The position numbers were made by a program, and so were the translations under genes. Shown one piece after another: positions 1 through 13,881 of a stretch of 64,000 nt of DNA; position 1 is the first letter of the stretch, and the number at the start of each line of letters is the position of its first letter. Source of the stretch: Climacteris rufus (lineage: Eukaryota > Chordata > Aves > Passeriformes > Climacteridae); NCBI GenBank assembly GCA_013398175.1, contig VZRZ01000211.1:1040712-1104711 (forward strand). The letters run 5' to 3'. The notes below the pieces were generated by a model that saw only the letters and a program-made list of their open reading frames with translations, was not told where the DNA came from and did no database searches.

Positions 1-3000
1 TTTGAAAGCAAATACCAACAATACTGAGTTTTACAATGACCTGTTACTGCAGTGTCCTTGCCTGATTTCCCAGTGCACAGTTTGGCTTCACATAGTTCCA
101 AGATTCTTTCTTCTGCACTCTAATGTCTGAACTAACTTTTATTTAAGCCTAGGACTGCCCAATGTGATTTCTGAACAATATGAATCTCTAACTATAAATT
201 ATCCTACACTGGTGCTTTCAAATAAAAAGAAACTTTTATGTAAGACTCATATAAAGTAAAATAATACTTACTTTGCATTTCTTTACAGCAGCATTGCACA
301 GTGGTTCTGCCATCCAGCCTTTCCCAGTGGGTGGACTTCCAGCTATTTCACTCTATGATTTTTGTCATGTGTCTTGCCTCCTTCCCCTTAAAATGAGGGG
401 TGCAATGGATTACTATTAGAACACACTGCTATTTTGCACTGAAAATGCTTTGTAGTTTCAGAATAAAATTTGACATGCATAGTTTTAGAGAGGGGAGGAT
501 CATAAGAAGGAAATAGCACAAATTATGGTATACATAAAAGGGAAAAAGGCATAATTTTAAATGCTAGGTGCCAAGAGAAAGGCAATCGAAGGAGTTGGAA
601 AGGTTAACCCCCCGCCAACTCAAATCCACCAGTGACAGCTGTTTTGTAATAGTCATTAAGAAGTTATTTCTAGTAAAATATTAATATTCATATTGCTAAA
701 TTGACTAGTCATTAAACCGTTTTATAAAAACCTTGGAATTGAGAATTTTATTCCTTAGTTCATTAATGATCATAGAAGACTATGAAATCTTTTTTTTTCT
801 TGAGAAGTATTATCACAGCATAAAGAAGAGTGACAGCACAATCATCTCATCAGGATGATAGATACATCCTTAACTATATATGTTTAAATATGACATGAAA
901 ATAAAGAATATAGAGAAACTGGCAGCCATTCTGTTGACACCTAAGATGAAATGAACTGAAGAGAATCCAGGTGTGAGCTGTTCAAAGACACGTTGTAGTT
1001 ATTGTAAACATAGATTATTCACCACAGAACAGCTTGAAAACAATCTTGTAGGTTTTTAGTAAGACCTGGGGTTTTTTCTTGGGTTTTTTTTTCCTTCTAT
1101 GGGAAATTCACTGTTGCTGCATTAATAAGCTGAACTTTCTGTTGTGATTAGTACTGCTGATTTGGGTGTATATTGTAGTTTCAAGGCTTTATTTTACTTT
1201 TTTTTTTTTTGACTACAAAATTAAACTAGACCTGTGAGCATCCTGACTGGCACCAGCCACATGGGGCTGTTACAGCTGAAGCTCTTTGACTTCAGTCACA
1301 GCACTAAATTGAGCTGTTCTTCTCTGAGCAGGTATTTCTTTAAAACTGAGACCTCTACCTTTTTCAAATTTGAATTATTTGCAGGAATTAAATATAGGGG
1401 AAACTGGACAGACAAGCAAAATAAGCACACAAAACTCATTCCCCTTGAAACTAAGACTAAAAAATAACACTTGCACAAAAGTGTAGTATGTAACTGAATG
1501 TGTAAATATTTACACCTACAAGTAGGGTAGGAGTCAGTTATGAGAGTGATAATGGCTTTATGGCTATAAGGAATTAAGGACTTGTACCTTCAAGTCTGAA
1601 TTTTCCCAAGTCTTTCGGTGTTACCAATGAATTTTGTTTTCAATCGGTACTTGATCAAGTACTCTTAGCTTAAACTGACTTTTAAATAACTTCTAGGCTC
1701 CTTGTGTTCTCAATTAACCTATGGGTTATTTTAATTCAAAATAAATGTTTTTGAAGCAAAATCTTGTTTCTTTGTTTTTCATCATCCAAACAGAAGGAAA
1801 GATAGGAAGTAAGCAAGAAATATGCAAAATGAATTTTTGAGTTGGATGTACATTTTTCTGTTACTTTCATATGATGCAGAATTTTTACATGTTAATAATA
1901 TCATTGAAGAAATGCTGCTGCACTTCATGGTGGAACTGAAGTGAAAATGTTGGGGGTTTTCTAGGTTTTTCGTTTGTTTGTGGTTCTTTTGAAACAGTAA
2001 ATGTGTTCCTGATTCAGGAGAGCTTCTGCAACAACTCTGAGGATGAGCATGGTTTCTCTATAAATATTCAAATATCTTCTGGCAGACCTTCCAAGCTCTG
2101 CTGCAGATGCCATCAGAACCTAAAGCAGTAGGAGCATATAATTGTAGTCAGGTTTTGTTATTAGTAAACATGGTTCTCAGGAGGCCAGCTATGTTTATGC
2201 AGCTTCCATGTAAAGACTGTTTTTTTTCAGTAAAGCCTAACTTGCTTTAAATACCAAAGGTATTCCAAGGCAGAGTTCGTCAACATTAGTAAGGTGCGGT
2301 TGCAGTTGCTGAGTTGTGTTTGGCACAGGTATGGATGCAATCAGTGCTTACTCACTTTTCTGGTTCAGCTTCTTGCATGTATCACGCTTGACTTTGGGGA
2401 AAGGTAGGTGTGCCCATATAGGGTTAAGGTGACTTCAAAACACTGCAGGCAGGCAGCTTCCCTTTTTTTGTAAAGAGAGCAGCTTCCTGCTAGCACTGAT
2501 ACTTCAGTATGTTGTAAAGTGGAAACCCCCACCTCTCTCAGGCTGTTACGCAGTGGAACCTACAGCAAGTGTAAAAACATAATGGTATGTTTATTTTTGG
2601 AGAAGTGGGAAACTACTGTGGGAGTAAAAAGTTCTCATGGGGCTTTTTCATCATTCACCCAGTTACTTGTATACAATGATCTGGAGAAGAGAAAAAAGCT
2701 AATAAAATCCTATCGAAATCACAGAATTTTGGAGAATATTTTTGCAAAACTTGATATTAGACAACACATCACTGATGTTGCTTCTGCTGTATCTTCATTG
2801 TAGGGATATTATGATAATACTAAAATGATGTCCCAAATATATTTTTTCACTATTTAAGATCTGTTTATTGGTGAACTCGAAAGGTTTTATTTTTACCTTA
2901 TATAAATCCATTTATGCTGCAGCCTTCAAATTAGAAGCACTGCACTTCCCTAGAGAGCTGTAAGAGTGCTGTCAAACACAAGATGTGTCTTATGCTATTA

Positions 3001-3185
3001 GATGGTAATTCGTACTTCCAATTGTAAACACAGACGTGGTTTTCTTTTGTCATTGGTAATCACTGACTTTGGAAGGCATCCCCTTTCCCCCCCCATTTTT
3101 GATATGTAGAGATTGGCTCAAAATATTTAGCAACAGAGTCCATTTCTGAATGTTACCACTGCAGTTTAGTTTTGATGTGCATTAT

Positions 3186-3230
3186 CTATATGCTATGGCA
3201 TATATGCTGTATGGCTATATGCTATGGCTA
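3186..3230. repeat. short imperfect tandem repeat, about 14-bp unit
   Basis: About three consecutive copies of a unit close to TATATGCTATGGC are visible, differing by small insertions and substitutions. It is a minor minisatellite-like array with no sign of function. Confidence 0.6.
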
Positions 3231-6200
3231 CTGCAACATAAATATGGATTTCATTCCTTTTTTATTTTTTTTGTATCTGCACAGTGCCTGTATTTTGACT
3301 TGCACTTCATTATAATGCTGAAAGTTATCTTGGTGTCTCCTCTTGCTTGGCACTGGTTTGTTACTATCATTCATCAGTACCATTGATTCTGACCTAGAAC
3401 AGGGAGCTCTTACTGGATTTTAATTACTTTTTGCCAAGAGGGAGCAGATGCTTGTCACAAGAGAGAAAGTGCCAAGGACTTGGTCTGATACAAGATGAAC
3501 AGGCCTTGGAAAGGTAGCTGTTAATCCATTATTATACTACTATACTATTGCTCTAGAAAGGGATTTGCAAGGATTGTAGGAACTAAGCATTATTTAATAT
3601 TGAGACTTTTATTTTTAATGTGAACTTGGAATAGTTAAAAGTGAAAAAGAATGTTATTGTTTGGATATGGAGGAATTTCAATTTTTTAAAATTTAAAATT
3701 ATTTAGCAAGTAGTGAAAATCTTGAGGAAATAGTTCTTGGCTGAATAAAATTGCCTTCCCTTTCAGTTTTATTTTAAGTAGGAAAGAGGAAGCACTGTTA
3801 AAAAAAAGCCCAGAATATAATTTCATGATGTCTGATTTGTGGCTTTCTGAAGATTGTCTTTGATTGCCCAATACAACTTGTTTAAGGGAGTGCTGGTGAA
3901 AAAGAGAAAATCTGTGCTTGAAACCATCTTCTCTGGGGAAAAAAGAAAAAACAGGTGCCTCTTTTTTTTTTTTTCTTGATAATGACAATAGGGTGGAAGG
4001 CGGATTTGATTATGCATGTTAGTTAAATTTTGAAAAAAAAACATGTAGAAATGTGTCAGGAAAACATATAGATTATGACTGATACTGTCTTAAATTTTTC
4101 CTTTGAAATGGAGATCAATGTCCCTTTGGCTATCTTTGGTACAATGACCATGGGTTAATGTCTAGCAGAGGAAGTGAAAATTCATGTTTCATTCCAAGTG
4201 TCTCAGAGCACATCTTCACTATGCTGTGGAGAGTTGTGCAGGTGCCCCAGGCTCTGCTGCTTTGGGTGTTGCCCACATGTGGTGCAGGTCGAGGCTGTCA
4301 GAAGCACTTGGTCAATTAAGGAGGTGCTACTGCGGCATTAGCTTCATACCACAGAGTGGGACTTGGGTTGTAGAACTGATTGTAACATTTAGACCCTTTA
4401 AAAACGGACAAAACTTGCTGGCAAAAGTCACTTCAATGGTTAATTTAATTACATGCATGTAAAAGATGGAGTGATCCTACTTTTTTTGATGGTGCGTTGG
4501 AGAGTGACCCTGGGATGTTGTATTTTAACCTTTCATTGAAAAAACTGCTCTTACGCTTCAAACACTTGTTCCTCTCTGTGACACCTGGGAAATTGTGTGC
4601 TCAATTTTTAAAAAGCATGGAGAGACACAGAAATAAAATGGGTTTTTTTACAGTGGTTTAACTGTAACCTCTTTTCTTTTGTTTTTAAGTAGACACTGTG
4701 GATTAAGTGATTTCCATAGCTTTTCCTGCAATTTGTTGAAGATGTTCTTGTCATACTGATGTAGATGACATTAAATGTTTTTATTACCTTACACTTCTGA
4801 ATACTTCATGCTTCTCAGAAGCACTACATGTAAAATAAAGATACAGACCTTAGACCACAACCTGCATGATCCTATCTCTGCCAGGATCATAAGGCAAGAG
4901 GCAAGCATGGCCATTTGTGGAGACCTGTGGAATTGCAATAAATGTTTTCGTCACCTGAGTAGGGCACAGGTGTGTATTATTGGTGGCAGAGGTTTGCCTA
5001 TGTTGGCGGTGCTGCAAAGGCAACAATCCCCCGTTCTTCAGGTGTAACAGATCACAGCAGAATGCTGGTCCTTTACAAAGAAATGCAATGTTTTGCTACC
5101 CATAATAATTATAGAACAGCATGGTACATGTGCACTCTGAGTTTAGCTGTATAACATTACTATAAATAGGATTAAAACAATGTAATCTTAGGAGTGTCTG
5201 AAGACACAAGCTGGGACCAAGTCCATTTTCTGGTTCTGCTGTAGATTTTTTTGTGATCTGTATTTTAGCTCCCTTGTCTCTGGTTTGATACATGGCTATA
5301 TTGGCTTGGACTCTTTTTCTGAAGCATTATTGGAGAAGTGGAGGATGGAATATATATTTGTCTTTTTCTTAATCACCTCCATCCATGATCTAATGAGCAC
5401 TTTTATTTCAGTACTAAAAACTGGAAAATGGCAACTAATTGGCAAGACTATCCTATGCCTTACTGTTTCATTGTGTAGAACTCTTGGCGATGCTGAATAA
5501 GGGGCTCAAATTACTTGCACTAAGTCTGCTCCTTTTTTATATGCAGTAGTTGAAAGCATTTCTATTTGCAAGTTAGAAGGGAAACTTCTGGCTGTAGAAT
5601 TGCTGTACACTTTTCAGGAAATAGGCTGTTTACTGGGGTTTTCCTTGGTTAAGCAGATTACTTGGCATGGTCTCAACATTTGCAAGTTTTAAGCCAGATT
5701 TCAGTGGCCTAACTCTGCTCCTGGGCCCTATATCCACTTTTAATCATCTTTTAAAATACAAATATGTGTGCTCACATCACACAGGAACATTTATTTCCTC
5801 TAGAAACAAGTGCCATCCCTGGCGAATCACTTGGTAATTGTATTAATGATAAACCATTATTTGTCTATTACTAAAAACTCATTGGTTGAAAAGTTGCATA
5901 AAATATGGGGGAGTTGGTAGTTCTATCATATTTGGGGGCTGTTTTGCTTTACTTGTATTCAGGTGGTTCTCTATAGCTTGACTGTCCAGTGAAAACTCAG
6001 TGTATGAGTTGGTGCTTACAGTTGTTCTCTGTTGCCACAATCTCCTCTTTTCTGGTGTCCCAGAATAGAATGAGGACCCTGCAAAGAGCGTGATGCCTCA
6101 GGCGGTCACCTCATGTGATCAAAGCAGAAGCTGTGGAAAATGCAATCATCCTTATTCTGAAAGGAAATACCCAGCAACTCAAGTTTAAAAAAAAAAAAAA

Positions 6201-8074
6201 ACGGGTTGGAAAGCACCAAGCAATTTTCCACATAAATCTTCATCATTTTTGTTTACAGACAATACTCTTTGATCTCAAAATGATTTATACAGTCAAAATA
6301 TGAAAATTGTTATACAAGGTGTTTGAAAGTGATAATGTGGAAGAAGGTGAACAGGTTTGAGAAGCAGGCCTTATTCCAAGAAAAAAAGACCTTATTAAAG
6401 AGCGTGCCAGAATACTTCTGGAAAGAAGTGGAGCTGGTGTTGCAGCCAGGACGTGTTTAATTGGTTTAAAGTGAAGAGGAAATGAAGAAAAGCTTGAATT
6501 TTGCACATATCACGCAGCCATAAAAAGCCGGACATACATTAAGAATTAGAAATTCTCTGCTAATAAAATATTGCTTTTATGGTAATGCAGACTTACAAAG
6601 TAAGTGTGGGCACTTCAGGATCCGGGCTGAGGGCCAGCAGACAGCGAACTCTGCTTCTAGCATGAATCACACTGTTGTTGTTTGTCTCAGTGACATGGTG
6701 TTTTCCTGGTAGATACAAAAGGCTACTCTATGGAAGATTGACTTGAAAGACTAAATAAAGGTTGCTGTGACAAATGAGATCAGGGAAAAGAAAAAAAAGC
6801 CATAACTTGGTTGCCATTCCACAGCACTCTGGAAAATGTGCACCAGGAAAGCCTCAGCCAGTGGATTCTTACCTTACGGCTGTGTGCCATGTACAGGAGA
6901 AAGAGCACAACTCTCATGTATCAGGATAAGGTGGCATAAGAAAATGCCAGGCACATGGCTTCAGACTACTAAGGGCTTAATTTTGTATGCTTCCTTTATT
7001 GTGAATTTGTTTGAGCATATTTTACACGTGTATGCTTTGGCATTTCTTTGTCACATAATTCAGGTAGAAGCATTCACTGCCTCCTATAGTTTGTTTCTGG
7101 ATGAAGTTTTCTTTGCTAAAGCTCAGAATGCATCTCCTCCTGTAGATTGTTTTAGTATCCCACACTGTATTGTGGTGCTTTTATCCTTTTATTTTTTCAA
7201 ACAGTGAGCATTAGGCTGTGCTCTGTCGTTTTGGGAGCAAAACATCACACAAAGCAAAAACTAGAGAGAATTAGGAATTCCATGTTCCACCATATTGCAC
7301 CCCAGATTAGTGCAGATAAAAGAATGGAAAAAGCATTGGAAACTAATGCTGTGCTGAGCATAGCCTGCAGCTTATGAGAGCTATGTCACATAGTATGGCA
7401 TCACGGATAATGTGTTGCTGATTCAAATATTGAAAAGCTAATTATTCCCACTCATTCTTGTCTTTGAATCAACACCTTGCTTTTAAATTAGTTTAGTGAA
7501 AGGATTTTTCCTGTTTTGTCCACATTGTTTCAAAATATAATGGATGCTGTCACAAACTGTTATAAATGATTTAGGGATTTTATTGACAAATTGGATGAAA
7601 AAAATTCAGAAAATTATCTAAAGAAAACCATAAACCCAAACCTACGGTAACCTTTCCTTCAAGTAACTGCATGTCTTTACCCTCCTTTTCTCATAACCAA
7701 TGTGTAACAGGGTAGACTATGATTTGCTGCTGAGACTTTCTCACAAAAGAAATGTCTTAATTCCAGTTTACAGTTTGAAAAACTGCCAGTGTGTATTTCT
7801 GTTTCTTGGAAAAACTCATTAGCACTACACCCTTGCTGTGATGAGAAAAACATGACCGAGAAAGACACCTTTGGTAATTGCAGAAATGAGACAATCATCA
7901 CCACAGAAACACAGAAAAAAATAAAATAAAATCACTAGAGCATGATGAAAATTAAGACCGGTGCTCCAAGTTCCTCCTCTGTTTTAGCAATTACTTTATG
8001 CATCTGTCACCAGAACCGGCTAGTAGTTCTTTGCATTTAGGTTTTCCAACTGTGCAAAATAGTATCTTCTTGAG

Positions 8075-8216
8075 GTTTTTTGGTTGGTTGGTTGGTTGGT
8101 TTAGTTTTTTTTGTTTTGTTTTTGTTTTGTCTTTTTTAAATTTTGTTTGGTTGGTTTGATAGGTTTTTTTGGTTGATTTGGTTTGGGTTTTTTGGGGACT
8201 TTTGGACAATTTTTCC
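8075..8216. repeat. G/T-rich low-complexity tract (GGTT/GTTT)
   Basis: The plus strand is almost pure T and G for about 130 bases. It has several head-to-tail GGTT units near the start (from about 8080), then GTTTT units. It lacks a defined element structure. Minus-strand open frames across it are lysine/asparagine/glutamine/threonine-rich translations of the repeat and are not genes. Confidence 0.8.
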
Positions 8217-10134
8217 CTGCCACTGACATGGGAGGTACAAATCGGGCATGATGAGCACTTGGGTACCCAGGAATGGTTTTCCCAAGAGCAGCAACACAGG
8301 GAAAGGGTTCCTCAGAGCTTAGCCGGGTGCTGGTGTGTTCACTACAGCCTTGTGTGCTACCTCCACGCAGATATGCTCTTCCTGCCCTTCCATCCTTCAT
8401 TTTTATGCCTGGCCTCAATCTGGCAGTGACATGGTGTGAAGTTCAGAGGTGACCAGGCACCCTGAACTTGTTTAGCACAGCATAATATCTACTCATACAT
8501 TCATCTATGCTCCAAGAGTGCATAAGTGTGACATGAATAAATACACGCTGAACTGATCAGCAGTAAAGGTGAGCAATACCATTTCTCTCCCACTTGATTG
8601 TTTATTTTCATAAATCCATGTGTCAGTTTATGACAGAAGTACACGTGTTCTTTACCTTTACAGAATCACATAATATTCTAAATTGGACCTGATCACATTG
8701 CTTCAAAAACCAGCTTTAGTGTTTAGCAGAAATTGAACCTCTTCAGCTAATTTTGGCAGTCACAATGACCTGGCCACCAAAAATGCATCATCCAACAGAG
8801 TTATTAATGTATGGTCTGATGTACTAGTATACAATGTAGTTCTGGATAGTGCTGTAGTCCCTGAAATGTGTCAGAGCCTAAAGCATATTTAAATGTCAAC
8901 TTTCATACCAATAAACTTCAAAGTCACCATCAGTTACATTTTATTTTGACTTTCAAGTCCAAGATTGTGACAATATTTGAGTTTCTCAGATGAATTAATT
9001 GATAATTCCATTAAAATTATTGCTACAGCTGCAAATGAGGCTCAGGGCCCTACAAGATGCTACAGGTCCAGTCTGAGAACACTTGAAGAATTCTGATCAT
9101 CTGTTGTGGCCACAAAGTGACAGATCATATAGACCAAGTGTCACCTTGTTCTGCTTGGCAGATGGCAGGTGGCAACTGCCACACACCCACCTGGCTAAGA
9201 GACACTTGGCCCTGCTTACACAGATTTAGGCTACTTTCACCCCATCTTTTGTCATATCATCAGGGACTTTACCAATCCTTTTATTTGCATACATTCCCCT
9301 TTTTTCTCATATGCCCAAACAAAGGCGTTGTGTAAATGGTTTATTTCTGAAATCAGTGCTTAACATTTGTGAGGCCTCTTTTGTCTAAGGACTCTAAAGC
9401 ATGCTACAAATACAGACAAATTCATCTTTACTGTGGGAGCTGGATTTTATTTGGTTATTTTTGAGTGCCTAGGTTTGTTGGCTATGGGATGTCGAATGAG
9501 TTAATTAAAATAAGGTACTTAAAAATAGTACTTTTCCTTCATGGATAAGTAAGGATTCAGAAAACATACGGAGTACCACTAACTTTAGGAATGAGTTCTC
9601 GGTTCAGTGATTTTTGTCTGATGCTGCTCTGAGATAATGGCAAAGCCAAGGAAATCATCCAGCCCTCACAGCACCCAGTCCTGTGACCCACTCAACTCAT
9701 TTATTGGCCCAAAACCTCCAAAGAAACCCATAGCAGTACTGTCTCTCTCTGACCTTTCATCACTCCATTGTAGGTACATAGAAAACTCTTTTTCATCCAG
9801 ATTTACAGTAGACATGATGTATAGTTTGTACAAGCAAAGCCATTTCAAGCACCTCTTAGTTTTCACTAAACTGAAAAGACATTTCATTTAAAAATGTATT
9901 GTAAAGCTTATTCATAATCAATCATAGCACTATGAAAGTGAGTTTCAATTTCTTACAGATAGTTAACATAGGCATGTGATCTCCTGTGGAAAGTCTGATT
10001 TATCTGGTATTAACAAGCCTAATGCAATTCCATCTGCTGAGGTCAGTGCCAGAGTGTCAAAATATTTTTAATTTTTTTTCCTGAATCATCTTAAGTCCTT
10101 CATTATAATTATGCGATACTATGCATCTCGGTTG

Positions 10135-10185
10135 ATGTGGAAGGCAGGTATTATTACTAATTTCGTTTTTTCTGCAGCTGTAAAA
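10135..10185 (-). repeat. possible ancient MIR-like SINE remnant
   Basis: The segment with GGCAGGTATTATTAC followed by a T-rich stretch and CTGCAGCTG resembles, from memory, the reverse complement of the 3' part of MIR-type SINEs (a GGTAGGTATTATTAT-like core followed by a 'cattttacag' segment). Only about 50 bases match and divergence is high, so this is tentative. Confidence 0.22.
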
Positions 10186-10518
10186 GGAGTTTTCTCTCAA
10201 TTACTGTATGTTAAATCTGAATTAAAAGTAGCATTCCTTCCTCATTTTCTTGAATTTCTCTGATTACTGTAGCATGTAGGGACACTAGGAGTGATTGCTC
10301 TCAAGTTCTTTGACTCTGTATGCTTCTCTTGAGAAGAATCTTACACAGTTTAATTTTAGGTTAAGTATAGATTAAGTAGGTTAATTTTGAATTATATAGA
10401 TTATGTAATTCAGTTTTTATCTTTTGCAAGTTGTGTAAGCCTTTCTTCCTTTACATCTATTCTATGCAATGAAAGCAGTGCTAGAGTTTGGTCTGGCTTG
10501 TTGGAAATATTTTAGGAA

Positions 10519-11440
10519 AAGCATCATAGAAATGGGGCCTGGAAGTGACCTGAGTTACGACTTGAAATCTGCCCAATATGATGTACATGATTTTCAGACA
10601 CATAGCTTTGAAATGGCTCTTGAAAAATTTTAATGAGATTTGTTTGTGTGTGTTGTAAATAAGTACAGTCTGTCTTTGTAGGATGATTTTTAGTATTTTT
10701 AATCTCTCTTGCTTTTCTGTGGATGCTTTCTGGGTTTTTATAGTTTGAAGCTCAGATTTGGGTGCTATATTCCAGCTGAGAGACTCCAGCATTAAAAGGA
10801 GTAGATTGGTGACCACTACTGCTTGTATACAGAATTCCTCTCATCTCTTAAAATAATGTTTTAACAATCACACCCAATTACATTGTTGGCTTGAACTGTA
10901 ACTGCTGCACCTCCTGCTTATTGAGTGCCTCTGTTTGTGTATTTGGGCTCATTGTGCATGTGTCTAACTTGATATTTGTCCTGTTGTTTTAAAATTCTAG
11001 TTTGCCAGGAATCTTTTGAATTTAAATGCTATTTTCCCAAGTACATCTCCTCCTGCTTTAGTAATGTTCCTAAACTTCTCGTGTGATTTTTGATGGTGTT
11101 AAAATATTGACTAGAGTGGGCAGAATACAGTGTAGACACCATCTAATGCCACTGGAGACAGCTTGCTGACACAGGAGCAGGTCACTGATAACTGTGGCTC
11201 CATTATGATTCTTCAGCTGATTGTGGATCCTGCTCATGCTGTTTCCTTGTGGGGGAAGCTTTTGTAGAGTCTGTTTGAGAATGTCCTTGGTGACAAACCA
11301 AATGTCATGAGGATAGTTTAGATATGTCACTCCTACTGCTGTATCCTAGTTGCTAGGCCAGTTATCCTGTCAAAGAAGGGAGTTGGACTATTTGAAATGA
11401 TCTGTTCTCAACAAGTCTGTTTTGGCTATTTCTCATTGCT
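10519..11440 (-). mobile_element. old, diverged CR1 LINE fragment, minus orientation
   Basis: Several landmarks of the CR1 3' region appear in the correct order for a reversed copy. Near 10521-10560 is a degenerate 3' end resembling the CATAGAA terminal motif followed by a 'ctggaagtgacct' segment. At 11100-11280 are stretches corresponding to the end of the reverse-transcriptase ORF. The clearest match is at 11350-11440, with 'cctgtcaaagaaggga', 'ttctcaacaa' and 'gtctgttttggctat' as in CR1 read backwards. No frame is intact. The element is 5'-truncated, which is usual for CR1, and strongly diverged, so it is an old insertion. Internal boundaries are uncertain and small indels are likely. Identification is by remembered family consensus, not by alignment. 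Confidence 0.65.
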
Positions 11441-11804
11441 TTTTTGTGCTCTAGGAGATTTCCTTCCTGGGTCTTCCTGAGCATTGCAGTCAGCATCCCT
11501 GGATGTAAAACAGGGGGTCCCTCGTGCTTCCACCAAGGAAAATGCTCTGCTTATTTTCCTCCAGTAATCTGGGATCTCCACTTCCATCCTCTTTGCTGGT
11601 TACAAAGCAGTCTTATGGAGTTGGCACAAATAAAACATTAGAAAACTAATTACATATCTATTCTCATGAGCTTCTCATCTGAATACTGCAGCTATTAGAG
11701 GATTAATTAGCTGAACAAACATGAAATGTTTACAGCTAACTGAATTTCAAATTTACATCATGGACAATACAATTATGCTAAATTTGGTGTGATTTTTACA
11801 CATA

Positions 11805-11822
11805 AACAACAACAACAACAAA
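11805..11822. repeat. (AAC)n microsatellite, about 6 units
   Basis: Six head-to-tail AAC units in an otherwise unremarkable AT-rich context. It is a plain simple repeat. Confidence 0.85.
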
Positions 11823-13855
11823 TCCTGGCTATAAAGCAGTTGGTTTCCAGGACAGCTTCTGCTGGTTTTGCCCCAACATATACTAACTCCTATGCTGAAC
11901 TGCCTTGTTCCAGATATACGCTTCAGCCTGTTCACCATCTCCTGGAAGAAGCCTGTCTTCAATCCACCTGAACAGCCATTACTCAAAAAAGTCCACGTGT
12001 CTTTGACTAAAATGGTTAACAACAAAAACTGTAGCTCATTTATTTGCATTTCTTAGACCTAAAGATCTGGGCTGTAACTCAAAACATCATAATCCAGCAG
12101 TTTAGTCCTTTTCCATATTTACATCATCTGTGCAAACCCCACATTTTTGTGTTCTGTATCATTTCTCAAGTCCTTTGTTATAAAGAATGTAACCACTTCA
12201 CATGTGTTGTTTCATTTGAGTGGAAGAGATTCAGTCTTAGTGATAAGCATACTCTCAAACAGTTGCAGGAATGTGCTGCCAGGAAATCTGCAACATATCT
12301 TGTGACCACTATCACAAATTCAATTGAAAGCATTTAAAAGGGTAAAATGCTGAGTCTTTTTACATCCATCCATGGTATCCTGTTTCATGAACTGGTAGGT
12401 CCTCTTGTTTCATCTTATAACGCTCACCTGCACTCTTAAGCCCTCAAAAATGTAAGTGTTCATTTATTTCAGGACTGCAGATTATGATAAATAGCCCTCT
12501 GATTGCATTAGTTCTAGTAAAAGTATTAATATATTATCTAGAAGCAAACTGTTTGGGTTACATTTGTAGAAAAAAACAAATGTGTCATTTAATGTCAATT
12601 CTGTTTTAGCATTGATTTTTCAGACACTTGTCATCAGCTTTCTTCCTAGCACCTTACAAGCTTGCAGTGAAAGAGCTTGTCCCAAATAAAGACAAGTAAA
12701 ATTTATCATATAGAACTTGTATCATTAGGGATTCTCTGTCAGCCTAGGAGGTAAGGCCTCTTGTTTCCAGAGCTGCATATAACACAGCATAAAAATGAAA
12801 CATCTAATTGAGAAATATTAGGGAGTTATCCTGAGCTTTTGTGCCTTGGGTTTGGATTTGGCTTTCCTGGATTTAATCTCATTTCCAAGGTGGTAGGGAA
12901 ATTTCTGTTGCTATTAGGGGAGAACAGATTGGATCTCTCATGAGACGTTGTGGGCCAAAGATCACCTAAAAGCTCTCAGCCTGGAATAAATGGGTCTGCT
13001 AGTTTTATTCAGGATAGCCTCTGTTCTGGTGGTGAGCAGTTATCTATGCAAGGATAACAATCAGAACCATTAATAACATGTGTGATGACTTGTGTGCAGA
13101 GATGTTATAGAATTATTCCAGTTTCTGGAGAGCAGAGTATCACAATTAAGGAAGCTCGCTAGGGTATGAAACTATTTTTCAGTGTTAAGAGAAAAATGTA
13201 TATTATTAATCGTGTTATTCTGAAAATATGCTGGGAACCAAAAATACCACTGTGTGTTATTCCCACTACAGGGAAGGTCCTTCATGAAATGTTCAAGGTA
13301 GAGTAGCTTACAGAAACTTGCTGAACTTGCAGAGCTACTATTTAACATATTGTATGTAAAGACAGGAAGTCTCTGCTTGGTATTAAAAACAAGCTCTGTC
13401 TTTTAGAGTGTAAGTTCACATTCTCTGACCTTTTGAAGTGTTGCTTTAACTCACACTTAATTCTGAACATATCTTTTCACGTCTTCAGTCCTAGACGTAT
13501 TTCCGTGTGTGATTTGGTAACCACATAGTTAAATGTCTCGTCTTTTTCCTTTTTTTTCATCAGCTTAGAAAAGAAGTGTTTTTTCATTTGGAGAGGTTTG
13601 CAATCTCTTTTGCCTCCATTTATTTAAATGTTATTCTTGATGGAAGTTGCTTTTATATTTTGTATCAGAAAAGTTTATTTGACAAATATGAGTTTTCAGT
13701 TTTTAAATGAGCTGTAAACCTTTCTCTGTACTGTAACAATTATGATCTTTAAAGGTAAAAGTGATTAGCTCATCAAGATGGTTTTGAGTTCCTTGGGTTT
13801 GAGTTGGGGCTGGTGTTAGGCTAACTGCTTTGTTAAAATTCTATGGATATTGATT

Positions 13856-13881
13856 TGTGTGTGTATATATATACACACACA
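13856..13881. repeat. perfect 26-bp palindrome of mixed TG/TA/CA repeats
   Basis: (TG)n, (TA)n and (CA)n follow one another so that the 26 bases equal their own reverse complement. Alternating purine-pyrimidine DNA of this sort can extrude a cruciform or adopt Z-DNA. It most likely arose by slippage of a dinucleotide repeat. Confidence 0.9.

Larger units (their letters stand above)
1..10518. other. AT-rich non-coding DNA
   Basis: I see no supportable gene here. The open frames are short (about 60-125 codons), overlap on both strands, and show no domain-like composition. The stretch holds T runs (1198-1210, 3962-3974), a C8 run at 3087-3094, a short imperfect tandem repeat (3186-3230) and a G/T-rich low-complexity tract (8075-8216), listed separately. 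The rest looks like intron or intergenic DNA. Confidence 0.6.

Noticed and set aside
6836..7207. 123-codon plus-strand open frame starting with ATG
   Set aside because: It is AT-rich with a patternless cysteine- and aromatic-rich translation and has no family resemblance. It is expected by chance.
8101..8418. Lysine/proline/threonine-rich minus-strand frame
   Set aside because: It is the translation of a G/T-rich low-complexity tract.
12420..12500. Strong minus-strand donor-like site (GTGCAG/GTGAGCG)
   Set aside because: The sequence in front of it on the minus strand contains stops and no matching acceptor was found.
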